Positions 46,941 through 58,019 of a stretch of DNA of 64,000 nucleotides are shown one piece after another. This stretch comes from Carnegiea gigantea (taxonomy: Eukaryota > Streptophyta > Magnoliopsida > Caryophyllales > Cactaceae). The notes under the pieces are model-generated. The model saw only the letters and a program-made list of their open reading frames with translations. It was not told the origin of the DNA and made no database searches. Both the position numbers and the translations under genes were made by a program. The stretch is from the NCBI GenBank assembly GCA_029747015.1, contig JAKOGI010000359.1, positions 196,001 to 260,000 on the forward strand, read 5' to 3'. Positions within the stretch are counted from its first letter, which is position 1, and each line of letters begins with the position of its first letter.

Positions 46941-47059
46941 ATTGATAGGTCAGTTGCTACTAAGTCAACCACATTGCATAAGTAGCCCTCACATCCTCGT
47001 TTGAAGAGTTTGCGTACTTTTAGGGAGAAATCAGTCTAACCCCTATCTTTAGGTTGGCT

Positions 47060-47460
47060 TCTTTATACACTACCCTAACCCTATTAGGGCCCCTCAAGGT
47101 CACCTTCTATTTTAGGCAGACTATTTGAGCATGATATTTTGATAGCCAATCCATACCCAAAATCACATTGAAATTGGTCAAGTCAAACTGATAAAGTTCA
47201 GCCTTGAATTGTTACCCAACTATTAGTATAGGACACCATCTAATCAACTTTCCACATGTCAGAGTTTCTCCCATAGGCATACTAATAGACATTACAGGGA
47301 ATTTAAGGCAAGGAACTAATTTTAACTTATCAACAATACCAGGTGTAACAAACGAGTGGATAACCCCAGAATCAAATAACACAGTTGCCTTGTTCTTCTT
47401 CATCACATACACTCTGCCTCCCATGTTATGGGGCAATGGGGTGGGTGGTCATTGCTAGCT
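47060..47460 (-). pseudogene. Aspartic protease of element H
   Basis: Minus-strand 47212-47436 encodes GGRVYVMKKNKATVLFDSGV with an intact DSG, then HSFVTPGIVDKLKLVPC. The FDVILGMDWL-equivalent lies near 47130-47165. Confidence 0.82.
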
Positions 47461-47539
47461 CTATTGAAGTGGTTGCACGGGGTTCTGCTGATGTCCTTGG
47501 GTTCTCTCTCGGCCCCTGTTGGGAGGTTGTACTCCACCT

Positions 47540-48670
47540 TGGTTATCAGCTGTTCCTTAATAAGTTGTCAACGGTGGGAAGGGCAATCCCTCACATGGTA
47601 CAGCTAACTCCCAGATTTAAGGCATCCACCCCTTCTTCGAGGGATCCTATAGTTATGGGCATAATGTCCAGGCTTCCCGCATGCTTGACATATCACGCCT
47701 TGACGTACCCTCTTGTCTAGCTGTCTTGTGTGCCCTCCTACCATGGTCTCATGTACTAGGGTTGTTAATTCCGATGGTCTTGTGGCCTTGCTTTTCTCTT
47801 GTCCCCTTGCTTGTTAAAGAAAGCTTTCATTTCATTATTAGCCCACCCCACATTGATGGTAGCGTCATGCATCTCCTGATAAGAGCTGTATGGACATACA
47901 GACATTACAACCTTCAGGTTATGGTTCAATCGGACTCGAATCGGTTTATCTTGAAGATTCATTCGCCACATAGGCTGGGGCAAAAAGGGATAGCTCATGA
48001 ACTTGGAAGCATATTGGACAACACTCATCCTCCCCTTCTCTAATTTGAGGAACTCCTCCTTTGCCTTCTGAAGGGATATAGGGTAGAAGCGGTTCTTCAT
48101 GAGCTCTTTAAATTGTATCCACCTTAATCCAGGCTCATTCTGCTCCTTTACCATGGTCAACTACAAGTCTGCTTCCCTTTTGAGGTAGAACCTAGTGAAT
48201 CCCATTCTTTAGGTATCTGGGTATCGGAGAGCATCAAATAGTTTCTCCATACCACGTTTCCATTCCTCAAATGCTTGCGAGTCAGCTGCCCCCACGTAGG
48301 CATGTGGGTGGTGGTTAGTTAGCTTGTTGAATAGTCTCAAGCTGTCGCCTTCATCTTTGTTTTCCTTTCTCTTACTTAGCTTATATAGCTGCTCGCGCTG
48401 CTTCTCTAATAGCTCGATGAGTAGCAGGTTAGTCAGGTCAGCCCCAATAGGTATAGGGTTCTCCCCCACAGCACTAGTCGAGGTGCCCCCATTTCCAGGA
48501 CAAAGGGTCTCTAAGCCCTTTCTTAGATCAGCCATTGGCACCTGTCCTTGATAGTGAGAATCCCTATTGTTGTCAAACATCCTGATGGAAATAGTTTTAG
48601 ACTTAGGTTGTGTGGTATGATATTGTTTGGTTCCACCCCAATAGTTCTTTAATATTGTATTTGAACACAA
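47540..48670 (-). pseudogene. gag and zinc knuckles of element H
   Basis: Minus-strand 48209-48670 gives the N-terminal half, with MADLRKGLETLCPG and SQAFEEWKRGMEKLFDALRY. The stretch 47765-48160 gives RWIQFKELMKNRFYPISLQK, the retrotransposon-gag signature. Two degraded CCHC knuckles follow near 47590-47700 (CQACGKPGHYAHN then a changed Cys; CLKSGS with Cys to Ser). The likely start is the Met near 48580. Confidence 0.85.
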
Positions 48671-49094
48671 TAGGCGAGCTTAAGCATTTTACATAGGCCT
48701 AATTGCCCCTACTTGTTGCATGCTATAATACTTTGTCTTCGGTTTATAAGCCCATATATATTGAAAACAGAATCAAACATGTAACACACATTGAATCATA
48801 TGGTTAAATAACATATGCAAAATTACACACATAGTCAAGCAACTCAATACCTTCCATTTATCCATAAATTCGAATTTCATTTAATACTCGTCCAAGTTTA
48901 TAAAAAGAATAAATAAAGTCTCAACTGACACTTATAACACTGTTGAGGTTCACCACCCAAGTCCTCGCCTACATTGGAGTTATTAAGGAAGCACATCACA
49001 TAAAATCAGCAAGTAGTTCAAGCTAGATTACTAGTCAAAATCTTACCCTAATATTCTAACAAGGCCTACTATGCTTCCTTTGATTGCCAGAGTT
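48671..49094 (-). other. Element H: region between extra ORF and gag
   Basis: No coding domain is seen. It parallels in position the spacer of the A/B/D/J group but I see no TATA-like match. It ends at solo LTR I. Confidence 0.5.
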
Positions 49095-52000
49095 TGTAAT
49101 AGCCTGACCCTAAATCATGTTTATTTATTTAATTAACCATGTTATTAATTTTCTTGGATTTTTTATCGTATTTAATCATCTCGATTGGGAAAAATTTATT
49201 TGGGCCCTCACTTTATAATTTGGGTTTTTTTTAACGTAAAATTTTGGGAAAATTGATAGTAGGTCTTGATTTTTATGGTTTAAGTGATCAAATTATTTTT
49301 CTGTAACATCACAAAAATTTAAATTTGAGCTACGCAAAAACTTTATCGCCAATGGAGTGTTTTTTTACCGAGAGCAATTTATTTTGGGCCCAACTTGAAG
49401 CCCAAAAGCTTATGCACTTGATTTAGCAAATTGTCATTATGTATATCTAATTGAAAACCATAAGCCTTTTTTATGCATAAATATCATCCAAGCATTAGGA
49501 TAGCATCAAAATCATTTTCCACCAAGATAAGTGTATGCTTTCTTCTTGATCTCCTCCACACATTCACCCCCTTCCTCAACCACTTTCATCTCTTTCCTTC
49601 AAGCTTGTAAGTGAGGTAAAAACCTTAACCCAACTTTGTTTAATTCTTGGTTTTATGTTGGATTTGACTATGGATCGTGTTATCTTAATATAAACAAGTG
49701 TTATTTTGATATTTTAATTGTTGGTTAAACTTGAAAGTCTCCAAGGGTTGAGGTTGCTCATGATTATGCAAGCTTAAGTTTGAAGTGATGGAGTTGGATT
49801 GTTTTGTAGTTGATTTTATGATCTTTGGCATTAGTAATGGATATGACGATGTTTATGTTCAGTTTCGATGAGTTTAAAGGCAAGAATAACTTGGTCATAA
49901 GTTAGGGTTTTGGTGATCAAGCATAGGTTGATTTATTTCTTTCATCAAGTATATTATTTGTGCATAATTGGATATAAAAATAAATCTTAGATGTGTTGTT
50001 TAACTTGGAAAATCACTTGAGGTGATTTTGTATGAAGGGGTGGATTATTAAAATTTCCCCAATTAATCATAAAAGGTCATTTTGCTCATTTATGGAAATA
50101 GGTAAGCTTATGGATGTGTTTTGAGTGATTTTAAAAAAGAGAAGAATTGAAAATTTGATGTAGATGATTATTGAGTAAATTTAAGTAATATGGCTTTGTA
50201 ACCTGATGAGAAGGAACATGGAATTGTTAAATGATTTTACGGAGTGATTTTAGAGGGCAATTATGTGAAGGAAAGGGGGAAAACAAGAACAGTAGGGTTG
50301 TGGACAAACTAGAAACATGGGTCTCTTTACGATTAAGCTTGTATTGTTTGGCCCATCAAAATTGTTATATTTGGTGGGTAGATATATCCATGAGCTACCT
50401 TTCAAATTCCTTTTGAATCTCTTCATTCTGAGTTGTGTGGAAAAAGTTATAGCCGTTTTGCCAAGACTGCATATGACAGACCCGAGCTATGCATAGTTGT
50501 GTTTCAGCTCAATTTTAGGGGCTGTCTTTTGGTAATTGGTTTTGCACTATGCATGAAAGTGTTGTAGGACTTCCTAAGATTTTCATGTTGGGGTGTTATA
50601 GCTAAATTAGAGGTCGGGAGTGAAAGGTATGGATTTTCTAAAGTAGACCTTCAAACAGTAATATGAAGGAAGAAAGAAATCGTGACATTTGAAAATATTA
50701 TTAGGAATTTCTATATAATTATGGGTATTGCAAAGAAATTATCATGTTTAGTGAGTTCAACAACTTTGATTATGTATAGAAGCTCACATGGGTTGGAAAA
50801 TTGAGTTACATAGGCATGAGAATAAAATTTGAGGAGTAGGGAGAGTAATGAATCAATATCAGTGTCCATTGAGTCAAACTAGGGTTATATGAACTTTTAT
50901 AAATCTCATAGCACCCCTCTTGGCATTAAAACTTTTATTATTTATTTCAGAAACATCAAAAACCCATATTCCATTTATATCCATTAAAGTCCTTTCATTA
51001 TCACCTCAATTATTTCATTTTGGTCTATTTTGCTCCAATTTGTTTTACATTGAGTTCAATGACCCTAACTTATTTATGTTTCAAAATCATTTTAGTATAA
51101 CTTATCTTATATTGAATTGTTTGAATTTTGGATGCCTTTTTATTAATCAATTTTCATAAAGTTACAAAATATGGGAGTGAACGTTGTTTGCTAACTACAT
51201 TTACCTATAACTATATTTCTTAAGAAGAAACGGGGCCTCATCTATCATTTCCCATTGTGCATAAGTATTATCAAGTGATATTGCATTTTAAGAACTTCAG
51301 ATATGTTTATTGCCTCTATCTTTAAAAATCAGCACGTATTAATCAAAATTATAATATTTTGGTGAGTACATCAATGAATCAGTTTAATAAGTCATTTGTC
51401 ACATAATTAGTGACCCAATCAGTTATCAGTTACAAGGCATTGCCCTTAAATTATCCATGCGACTCCAGGCTAGGTCATCCAATAGACTTTGCAGGTGTAC
51501 ACCTATTCATAGATTGTAACAGTATCAAGGGGTTCACCAACAGATAATAACTAGCAATACAGCTCTACATTTGTCTCATTCACTGTTTTAACTTAAAATG
51601 AATTACAAAGCGAGCGTCCAACTAATTTATGTAGAGATCTTTTAACAATACAAGAACACATGTACTAAGCTTTGGCTCACAATTTGAAATGTTTTTTATG
51701 TTTTGTTTTAGGCAAATGCTTAGTGAATCGCCCTCACGCTAGCAAACCAGCTAAAAAAAATAAGTTGAGCAAGGGAATCTAGACGGATCAACAGTGACAT
51801 AGTGCATGCATATTTTGAACCTACATTTTAAAATTTTTAGTGGACAGAGGTGTTGATTATATGGTGAATTGTTTTACTATAGTATATAAACCTTATGCTG
51901 GTTAACAGTTGACTGTATATGGTTTGATCATGTATGAATATGTATGGTTGAAGCTATGCTGAACTATGTTATTTCTAGCACACATGTTTTAAGCCTTGTC

Positions 52001-52107
52001 CTTTTGGACGGCAGTAATGCCCCGATCATTAGGTTTATCAATTGTAAGTAAGGGAATTAGAATAGTGATTGCAAACAGTGAAATGTGCTTAATAAGGGGG
52101 CATTACA
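49095..52107 (+). mobile_element. Solo LTR I (3.0 kb), A/B/D-related family
   Basis: It starts TGTAATAGCC and ends GGGGGCATTACA, with no internal domain. Flanks GAGTT (49090-49094) and GTGTT (52108-52112) match at four of five bases. It carries the donor-like GTAAGT (49607-49612) and AGGTGTACACCT (51493-51504). It interrupts element H's leader region. Confidence 0.87.
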
Positions 52108-52112
52108 GTGTT

Positions 52113-52880
52113 CGAGAAGTGTGTAGATGATTTTGAGGTTGGTTCCCTTGTAGTTCCCTCTTCTTTAAACTCTGCTTCCTCAGGCTCTTCTTTTGGATCT
52201 TTCTCAGGGTCTTCTTTAGGGTCTTCTTTAAGGTCTTCCTCCTCCTCTATAGGATCACTCCCCTCTACAGTCTCTTCCTCGCCAAAGGATTTGCGTTTTG
52301 TGGCAATGGAACTATCAGCATCATCCTCAATCGGGGGTGATGGGGTATCATCGTAGGTTGTAGAGTAGGGGGCTAATCGTGTAGGCCTTCATCATGCAAT
52401 CATTCAACTAGCTCTAGTAGGTCCATCCCAATAGACTCCCAATCACATAATCAACACCTTCTCATGCCATTAGGCACTTGATTCTTAGGTTGAAACTCAT
52501 TCATTTGGTAGTGCCATTGCGGGTCACCTCGAAGGGTCAAAAGGAATAACAGGGCTTGGGTCTCTCTAAATCTCAGGCAACTGTTTGGCACCTGGTCTAG
52601 GTACCTATGTACGACATCTTTAACCTGTTGAAAGTAGTCAACTATGCTATCTTTAAGTTACTTTTCTACACTTGGTGGAAAAATAGACTCCCTAGGCGGT
52701 GACAACATTGAGTAACGTTCATCTTCCTGCGAAGTACCCAAAGAATTTATAAGTGCATAATGCAACTTAAGGATACATGCAACCCTACCATCTAACCCAC
52801 GTTCATGCTCCGGTGTTCCTATGCTTATAAGACTTTTAAGATTCCGCCTCAGGGTGTAGTACTACAAGGAAACTATTAGG
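52113..52880 (-). pseudogene. Extra ORF upstream of gag in element H
   Basis: The minus strand gives a long reading with one clear internal stop: RRNLKSLISIGTPEHERGL, ILKLHYALINSLGTSQED, ESIFPPSVEK (then a stop), DYFQQVKDVVHRYLDQVPNS, LRFRETQALLFLLTLRGDPQ. A frameshift near 52420 leads into an acidic tail (EEEEDLKEDPKEDPEKD) at about 52170-52260. It occupies the same place as the extra ORF of the A/B/D/J group, between PBS and gag. Sequence similarity is weak (L-R-F, G-P-W, FQ blocks and an acidic tail), so homology is uncertain. Confidence 0.55.
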
Positions 52881-52891
52881 TCAAACCTAAA

Positions 52892-52903
52892 GCTCTAATA
52901 CCA
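52892..52903 (-). other. Primer-binding site of element H
   Basis: The minus strand reads TGGTATTAGAGC, one mismatch from the plant initiator tRNA-Met site, three bases from the LTR end. Confidence 0.85.
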
Positions 52904-52906
52904 CTC

Positions 52907-53942
52907 TGTGACGCCTCGAAAATTCTAATTCATTTTTTTGCTTCTAGTACTTAGCCTATTTAATGCGGTAGCGATATTCTATTGGGCGTCACTATTGTAT
53001 TTCACAATGAAATACGGGGCAAAAGGTAATTAATCAGAATAAACAAGAGCATAAACCAAAGTTAAGGTCAAGATCTAGTGTCAACTACAACTTCAACATT
53101 ATTCAATGCAAATAAAAATTGAATCTAAACATCTGCCTGACCTTGCTCGTATCCCATCCCCATGCAGCACATCAGTACCTGAGAACAAAGCATTTCAAAC
53201 AGTGTGACAGAGCTCAATAATGTCTGCCCCTAACCGTAAAGCACCAACTTAAATTCATTTCAAATATTTAGGGGTGAGGGGGAATGTTTAAACAGTTCAA
53301 AAATGATTCCCAACCAGTTTAAGATCTTTAAACTCCAACATTAGCCATTATTCAAAATCAAACACATCAATTTCACTAGTACGCGACCCAGCTAGAGGGT
53401 TTCATGGCCTTCTGCTGAATAATCTTATGGATTTCCAGAACCCATCTTGGCATACAGCCATTTATAATGACATGTACCTAAAAACCGTATGTTATAAACC
53501 TATGAGACTAACTTGTCTCAATATCAAGGTAAACCTATCCTGATCTCAGGAGGCACTCTTCTGCAAACGCACCTTAGTTTTTCACTTTCGGATTAGTATA
53601 TTATGAGTAATCTGCTTGGCTTCTCGAGAGCCCAACCTATGTCAAACAATCTTTTATTACTTAACAAAACCACTTAAAACATGAACTGTTCAAGTAAAAC
53701 ATTCAATCATAACAAGATGTTCCACATTCATAAAATCATAGAATCATAAGTTGCAATTCATGGTTTACATATAAGGTCCCCATGGAATACAATGTCACAT
53801 AATAGTTCATAAACATCCAATATCATTTCAAAAGAGTAACCAAAAGAAATTGGAGGATAGACATTACCTCGAAGAACCATAGGTGCCTAGCTTGAGCTCG
53901 AACTGGACTATTGGACCTAAAAGGTAAAATTAAAGCATAACA
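52907..53942 (-). repeat. 5' LTR of element H
   Basis: A 1,036-bp LTR with minus-strand ends TGTTATGC and GAGGCGTCACA. It is unrelated in sequence to the 2.5-3.0 kb LTRs around it. Confidence 0.8.
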
Positions 53943-53944
53943 AC

Positions 53945-56476
53945 TGTAATTGCCCAATCCTAAATTATATTTATTTATTTAATTACCTCATGTTAATGAT
54001 TTTCTCATATTTATTTATCGCATTTATTCACCCCGAAGGGGAAAAATTTATTTGGACCCTCACTTGACAATTCGAATTTTACTTGTTTATTTAATTGATT
54101 AACGAAGACTTTCGAAGAATTGATAGTAGGCCCTAACAACTTTAACCTAAGTAATTTATTTTGTTTTCTGTAACACAAAAAAAAAATAATTTTGAGTTAC
54201 GCAAAAACGTTGTCGTATGACGTGTTTTATTCCCGAATCTAACTTTTTTCGGCCTAATTTAAATCCCAACATGTTTGCTTCTTAACCTAAGTAATTACCA
54301 TGATTAAGCTTAACCATGGTTAGCCAAAAAGTCTTTTTCTAGTTAAAAACTCAGCCAAGATGAGTTGATTAGTCAAAAACACAACTCAACCCAAAACACA
54401 TTTTCTCCCTCTCCTTTCTCTCTCCTAAACGGTTAGCACCCCCTTTCAGCTGTGTGGTGTTTTCCGGTGAGTTTTCTAACCAGCCCTTGTTACCTTTGAC
54501 CCCCTCGACATCCTAGCACCACTAGCCACCATCCTCCATTATCAAAACAACTAAACATCACCTCCATCTCCACTTATCTTCAAGCAAAGTGAGTAATCTT
54601 GAACTTGATCTTGTTGGTTGTGCTTTTTACTTTAGTTTTGATTCTTGTTTTGGTGTTTGTGATCTTTGATCATGATGTTTTGATAAGAAATAAGAGTTAT
54701 TTTGGTGTTGATTATGGTGGAGTTGAGGTTGGATCATGCTAGGGTTCGGGTTAATCCATAGTCATGCAAGCTTAATGTTAAAGTGTTGGATTTTGATTGT
54801 TTTATCTTTGATTTGGTCATCTTCTAACCTATTGGTGTTTATGATGATGTTTTTTGTGATTTGAAATGAGTTGGAGTGAGTCCAAGTTGGCCATAAACTA
54901 GGGTTTTGGCAAGTAATGTATGGTTTGGATTAAACTAGCATTAAGCTTGGTTTATGTGTATATTTGATTGAAAAATGATCTTTATTGGAGTTGATTTTGA
55001 AGTGAAATTGAGTGTGGTGATTTTGTATGATGTTGGGATGGACCAAAGCTTGTTTATATGCTTTTAAAGAATGGTTTAAGTTGAGGATTTGTGTGAGAAG
55101 AGAGGGAAAAGCTAAAATAGTGGGGGGCTGGCAATTTCAGGAAAATAAGACAGACTTCGGGATTAAACTGGTAATGATCGGCCAATTAAAAAATTATAAT
55201 TTTTGGTAGGTAGATAGTTCAGTGTGTTAGCTTTTAAATGCCTTTTGAATAGCCTCAATCTGAATCTGTGGAAACATTTATGGTCGTTTCACCAAAACTG
55301 TGCAGAATGGACCACAACTGACATGCTTGTATTCTAACCTCCTTTTGGGAATCCTATTGTGAGAATCAAGCTTGGTGTTCTAAATGAATGTTTTATGGGA
55401 CTTTTTAAGATTTTCGTATTGGGGTTTTGAGTCTCAATTGGAGGTTGGATGACTAAGTTATGAGTCATTCTTCCTAAGCCCCTGTTATGCTCTTACTTTT
55501 CTTTTACTAAATTATTAGCTATGAAATAAATATTTTTACTAACCGTATGTTCGTATAGCGACAATTTTGTACAGAATTAGGGCGTAATCTATCGTTTCCT
55601 TCCTTTTTGTACAAAATCCCATTTTAGGGAGTTTTTTTAAAAGTGCCAGGTATGTTCATTGCCCATAACTTTAGAAATTAGCACGTATTTATCAAAATTA
55701 TAATGTTTTGATAAGTACATCAATGAATCAGTTTAGTCAGTGATTTACCACATAATTAGTGACCCCATTAGTTATCAGTTACGGGTCATTGCCCTTTAGT
55801 TACCCATGCGGCTTCAGGCCAGGTCCCCCGATCAGCTTGGCAGGTGTATAGCTATCTTCAGATCGTAACAGTTACTAAGGGTTCACTATTAGATAATAAT
55901 TGACACAGCAGTTTCATATTTATCTCATTCCTTATTTTTAATTAAAATGAATTGTAATGCGGGCCCAACCAGCTTTTCATTTGATCATTTAACAATATAG
56001 GAATGCATGTATAGAGCTTCGGCTCACAGTCGAAATATTTTAATGTTTTGTTTTAGGGAAATGTTCAGTGAATCGCCATCAAGCGGACAGGATGACTGAT
56101 GGTGATAAGTGAGCAAGAAAGTCCAAACAAAAGGAATATTGATGTGTTAGTGCTGAGAAGTTTTGAGCACTGTATTATAAAACTTTTGATGTTAAAGCTA
56201 TATACTTTACAAGAGTTATTATATTTTGATGTAAACCCTGGAATAGTTAAATGATTTGATGTTAGAAATTTTTATATATGGTTTGATTGGTTGTAATTAT
56301 GTGAATGCCTTTTGATGGAAAACATTGATTAGCGTTGCTAGAATTTATCTTTTACAAGCAAAAGCCTTGTCCTTTCGGACAGCGATAACGCCCTGATCAT
56401 TTGGGATATTACTTCTAATTGGTGAAACTAACGAAAGGAACGCAAAAAGTGATTTATGTACATTGGGGGCGTTACA
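53945..56476 (+). repeat. 5' LTR of element J
   Basis: A 2,532-bp LTR from TGTAATTGCCC to GGGGGCGTTACA. It contains AACCATGGTT (54312-54321), GTGAGT (54589-54594), GAGCTTCGGCTC (56014-56025), and the TGTCC-TTTC-GGACA hairpin (56368-56381). Confidence 0.93.
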
Positions 56477-56690
56477 GATTTAGTATCAGAGTCAGGTTGA
56501 GATTTTCTTTGTGGAGTGTGGAGTTTAGAAATAACAAGGTGAGAATGGTTAGTAGTGAGGGCCATCGTATACTGCTAGAGTGATACTAGAAGTGTAGTAA
56601 CGATATTAGAAATGCAGGTTGCTTAGATTTGCATGTTCCTTAATTATGGTTATGTATGCCTCTCCTCTCATATATGTTTTTCTTTGTTAG
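56477..56690 (+). other. PBS and leader of element J
   Basis: TAGTATCAGAGT at 56481-56492 is a primer site with two changes. The leader ends TTTTTCTTTGTTAG directly before the ATG at 56691, an acceptor-like site. Confidence 0.85.
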
Positions 56691-57407
56691 ATGGACCCTT
56701 ATGCCATTAACATGATGCTCGGTGCATCTATAGCTGGTTACATCGCGCTGTTGCATGCTAGGCTCATGCACATCATCTTTTTCTGGGTTTCACAGTATTA
56801 CGTTCCGTGCACACCGACTACTCTGGTCCTTAGCTAATGTTGATCTGTGGGTAAAGTTCAGGCTCCGTCATCATCATTTTATGATAACAAGAAACCCAGG
56901 TTGGGACGAGCTTAAGTTTCAGGCTTAGAGGGCTTGGATGACTATCACTATAGAGTTATTGTTGAGAGAGGATTTAAGCAGAGGGGGGTTACCATGGAGA
57001 CTCTTTAGCATGTCTTTCTAGTACATCAGGCACATCCGCCACCTGCAGCCCCAGCATCAGCACAGGGACCACATGCTCCGCCTGCACCAGGTACCCCATT
57101 GATGCCCGATAGTCCTGGGGAGGTCCATGAGATGGTAGACCTCCCTAATACACCAGAGATAGTGGTGGTTTGTTCTGAGGATGAGGGCCATCCGGAGGAG
57201 GAAGATGATCCCAAGGAGGATCACAACATTGACGAGGCTGTGGTGGAGCAACAGTGGGATCAGGAGATTGACGAGATGATAGTGGGGCAATAGGTTGAGC
57301 AGGAGGTTGGTGATGTCGAGTCACAGGCATCAATTGGCAGCTTCGATTCAGGAGAAGAGCCTGATGATAAATCCGATTCAGATTACGATCTGTTTAGGGA
57401 TCATTAG
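56691..57407 (+). pseudogene. Extra ORF upstream of gag, element J copy
   Basis: It begins MDPYAINMMLGASIAGYIAL. A deletion near 56765 and frameshifts follow. KFRLRHHHFMITRNPGWDEL is near 56860-56915, GVTMETL near 56990, then a proline-rich part, MPDSPGEVHEMVDLPNTPEI (57099-57158), EDEGHPEEEDDPKEDHNIDE, and an ending FDSGEEPDDKSDSDYD before the shared TAG at 57405-57407. Same architecture as the D copy. Confidence 0.78.
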
Positions 57408-57846
57408 GTGGTTCTAGGGGTTGGTGTTAGCAGTTTCTATTTCGAGCCCTGTATGTATATATGGTATGGTCGGATTGGATAGTTGTATTTTGTGTAGCAT
57501 ATGACATTGTATATAGTTAGTCCAATCCTCTCTGACCATGATGACATGGTCTATATCTCTTTTTGGTCATGTAATAGATCTAGTATCTTGGGGCTAGTTA
57601 ATGTTTGGGGTTGAGGTATGATTCAAAACTGACTTTACCTAGTCAGTTAGATGTGATATGTTTTGCTGATCATGTATATAAATAGACAGTTATGTATGTA
57701 AATAAGCAGTTGTGAAATTATACAATGAAACTTTGGGTTTGTTTTCAATAATCTTTGAGTTATATCAAATGTATTTATTGGGCATGCTTATCTTACATGT
57801 TTGTGTATTCCAGTGATTGAATTATTTCACTTAATGTATGATCAGA
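57408..57846 (+). other. Spacer between extra ORF and gag, element J
   Basis: A noncoding spacer with the TATA-like box TGTATATAAATAGACAG at 57673-57689, 158 bp before gag. Confidence 0.6.
57673..57689 (+). promoter_or_regulatory. Conserved TATA-like box upstream of gag, element J
   Basis: TGTATATAAATAGACAG, two bases different from the D and A copies. Confidence 0.42.
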
Positions 57847-58019
57847 ATGTTCGAATCTATGCACAGTGATGCAGAGGTTCATATAGAGAAAATTTTGGAT
57901 GATGGCCAGGGATTGGGTGATTAAGCCTCCCATCATGTGCCACTAAATTTTGGCCAAATGCCACAAATTCTTTCTGAGTTAGTTAGCAACATTAGGGACC
58001 CGAACTACTGGCCGGCATT
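57847..58019 (+). pseudogene. gag N-terminus of element J
   Basis: MFESMHSDAEVHIEKILDDG, one TAA near 57922, then SHHVPLNFGQMPQ and RDPNYWPA, where element F begins. Confidence 0.85.

Larger units (their letters stand above)
45057..53942 (-). mobile_element. Element H: second chromovirus family, minus strand
   Basis: Order on the minus strand: LTR (52907-53942), PBS, extra ORF, gag, zinc knuckles, protease, RT, RNase H, integrase, cut at 45057 by the junction with the G-type LTR. LTRs are only about 1.04 kb and differ from the A-F/J group, as do the protein sequences. Solo LTR I interrupts it at 49095-52107. All ORFs are broken. Confidence 0.88.
53945..58019 (+). mobile_element. Element J: 5' part of a chromovirus, truncated by F
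   Basis: It has an intact 5' LTR, PBS, extra ORF, spacer and the first 58 codons of gag, then element F's LTR. The remainder would lie right of element F, outside the window. It inserted two bases from the end of element H's LTR. Confidence 0.9.

Noticed and set aside
52108..52356. Plus-strand Ser-rich ORF
   Set aside because: It is the antisense shadow of the acidic tail of the minus-strand extra ORF of element H.
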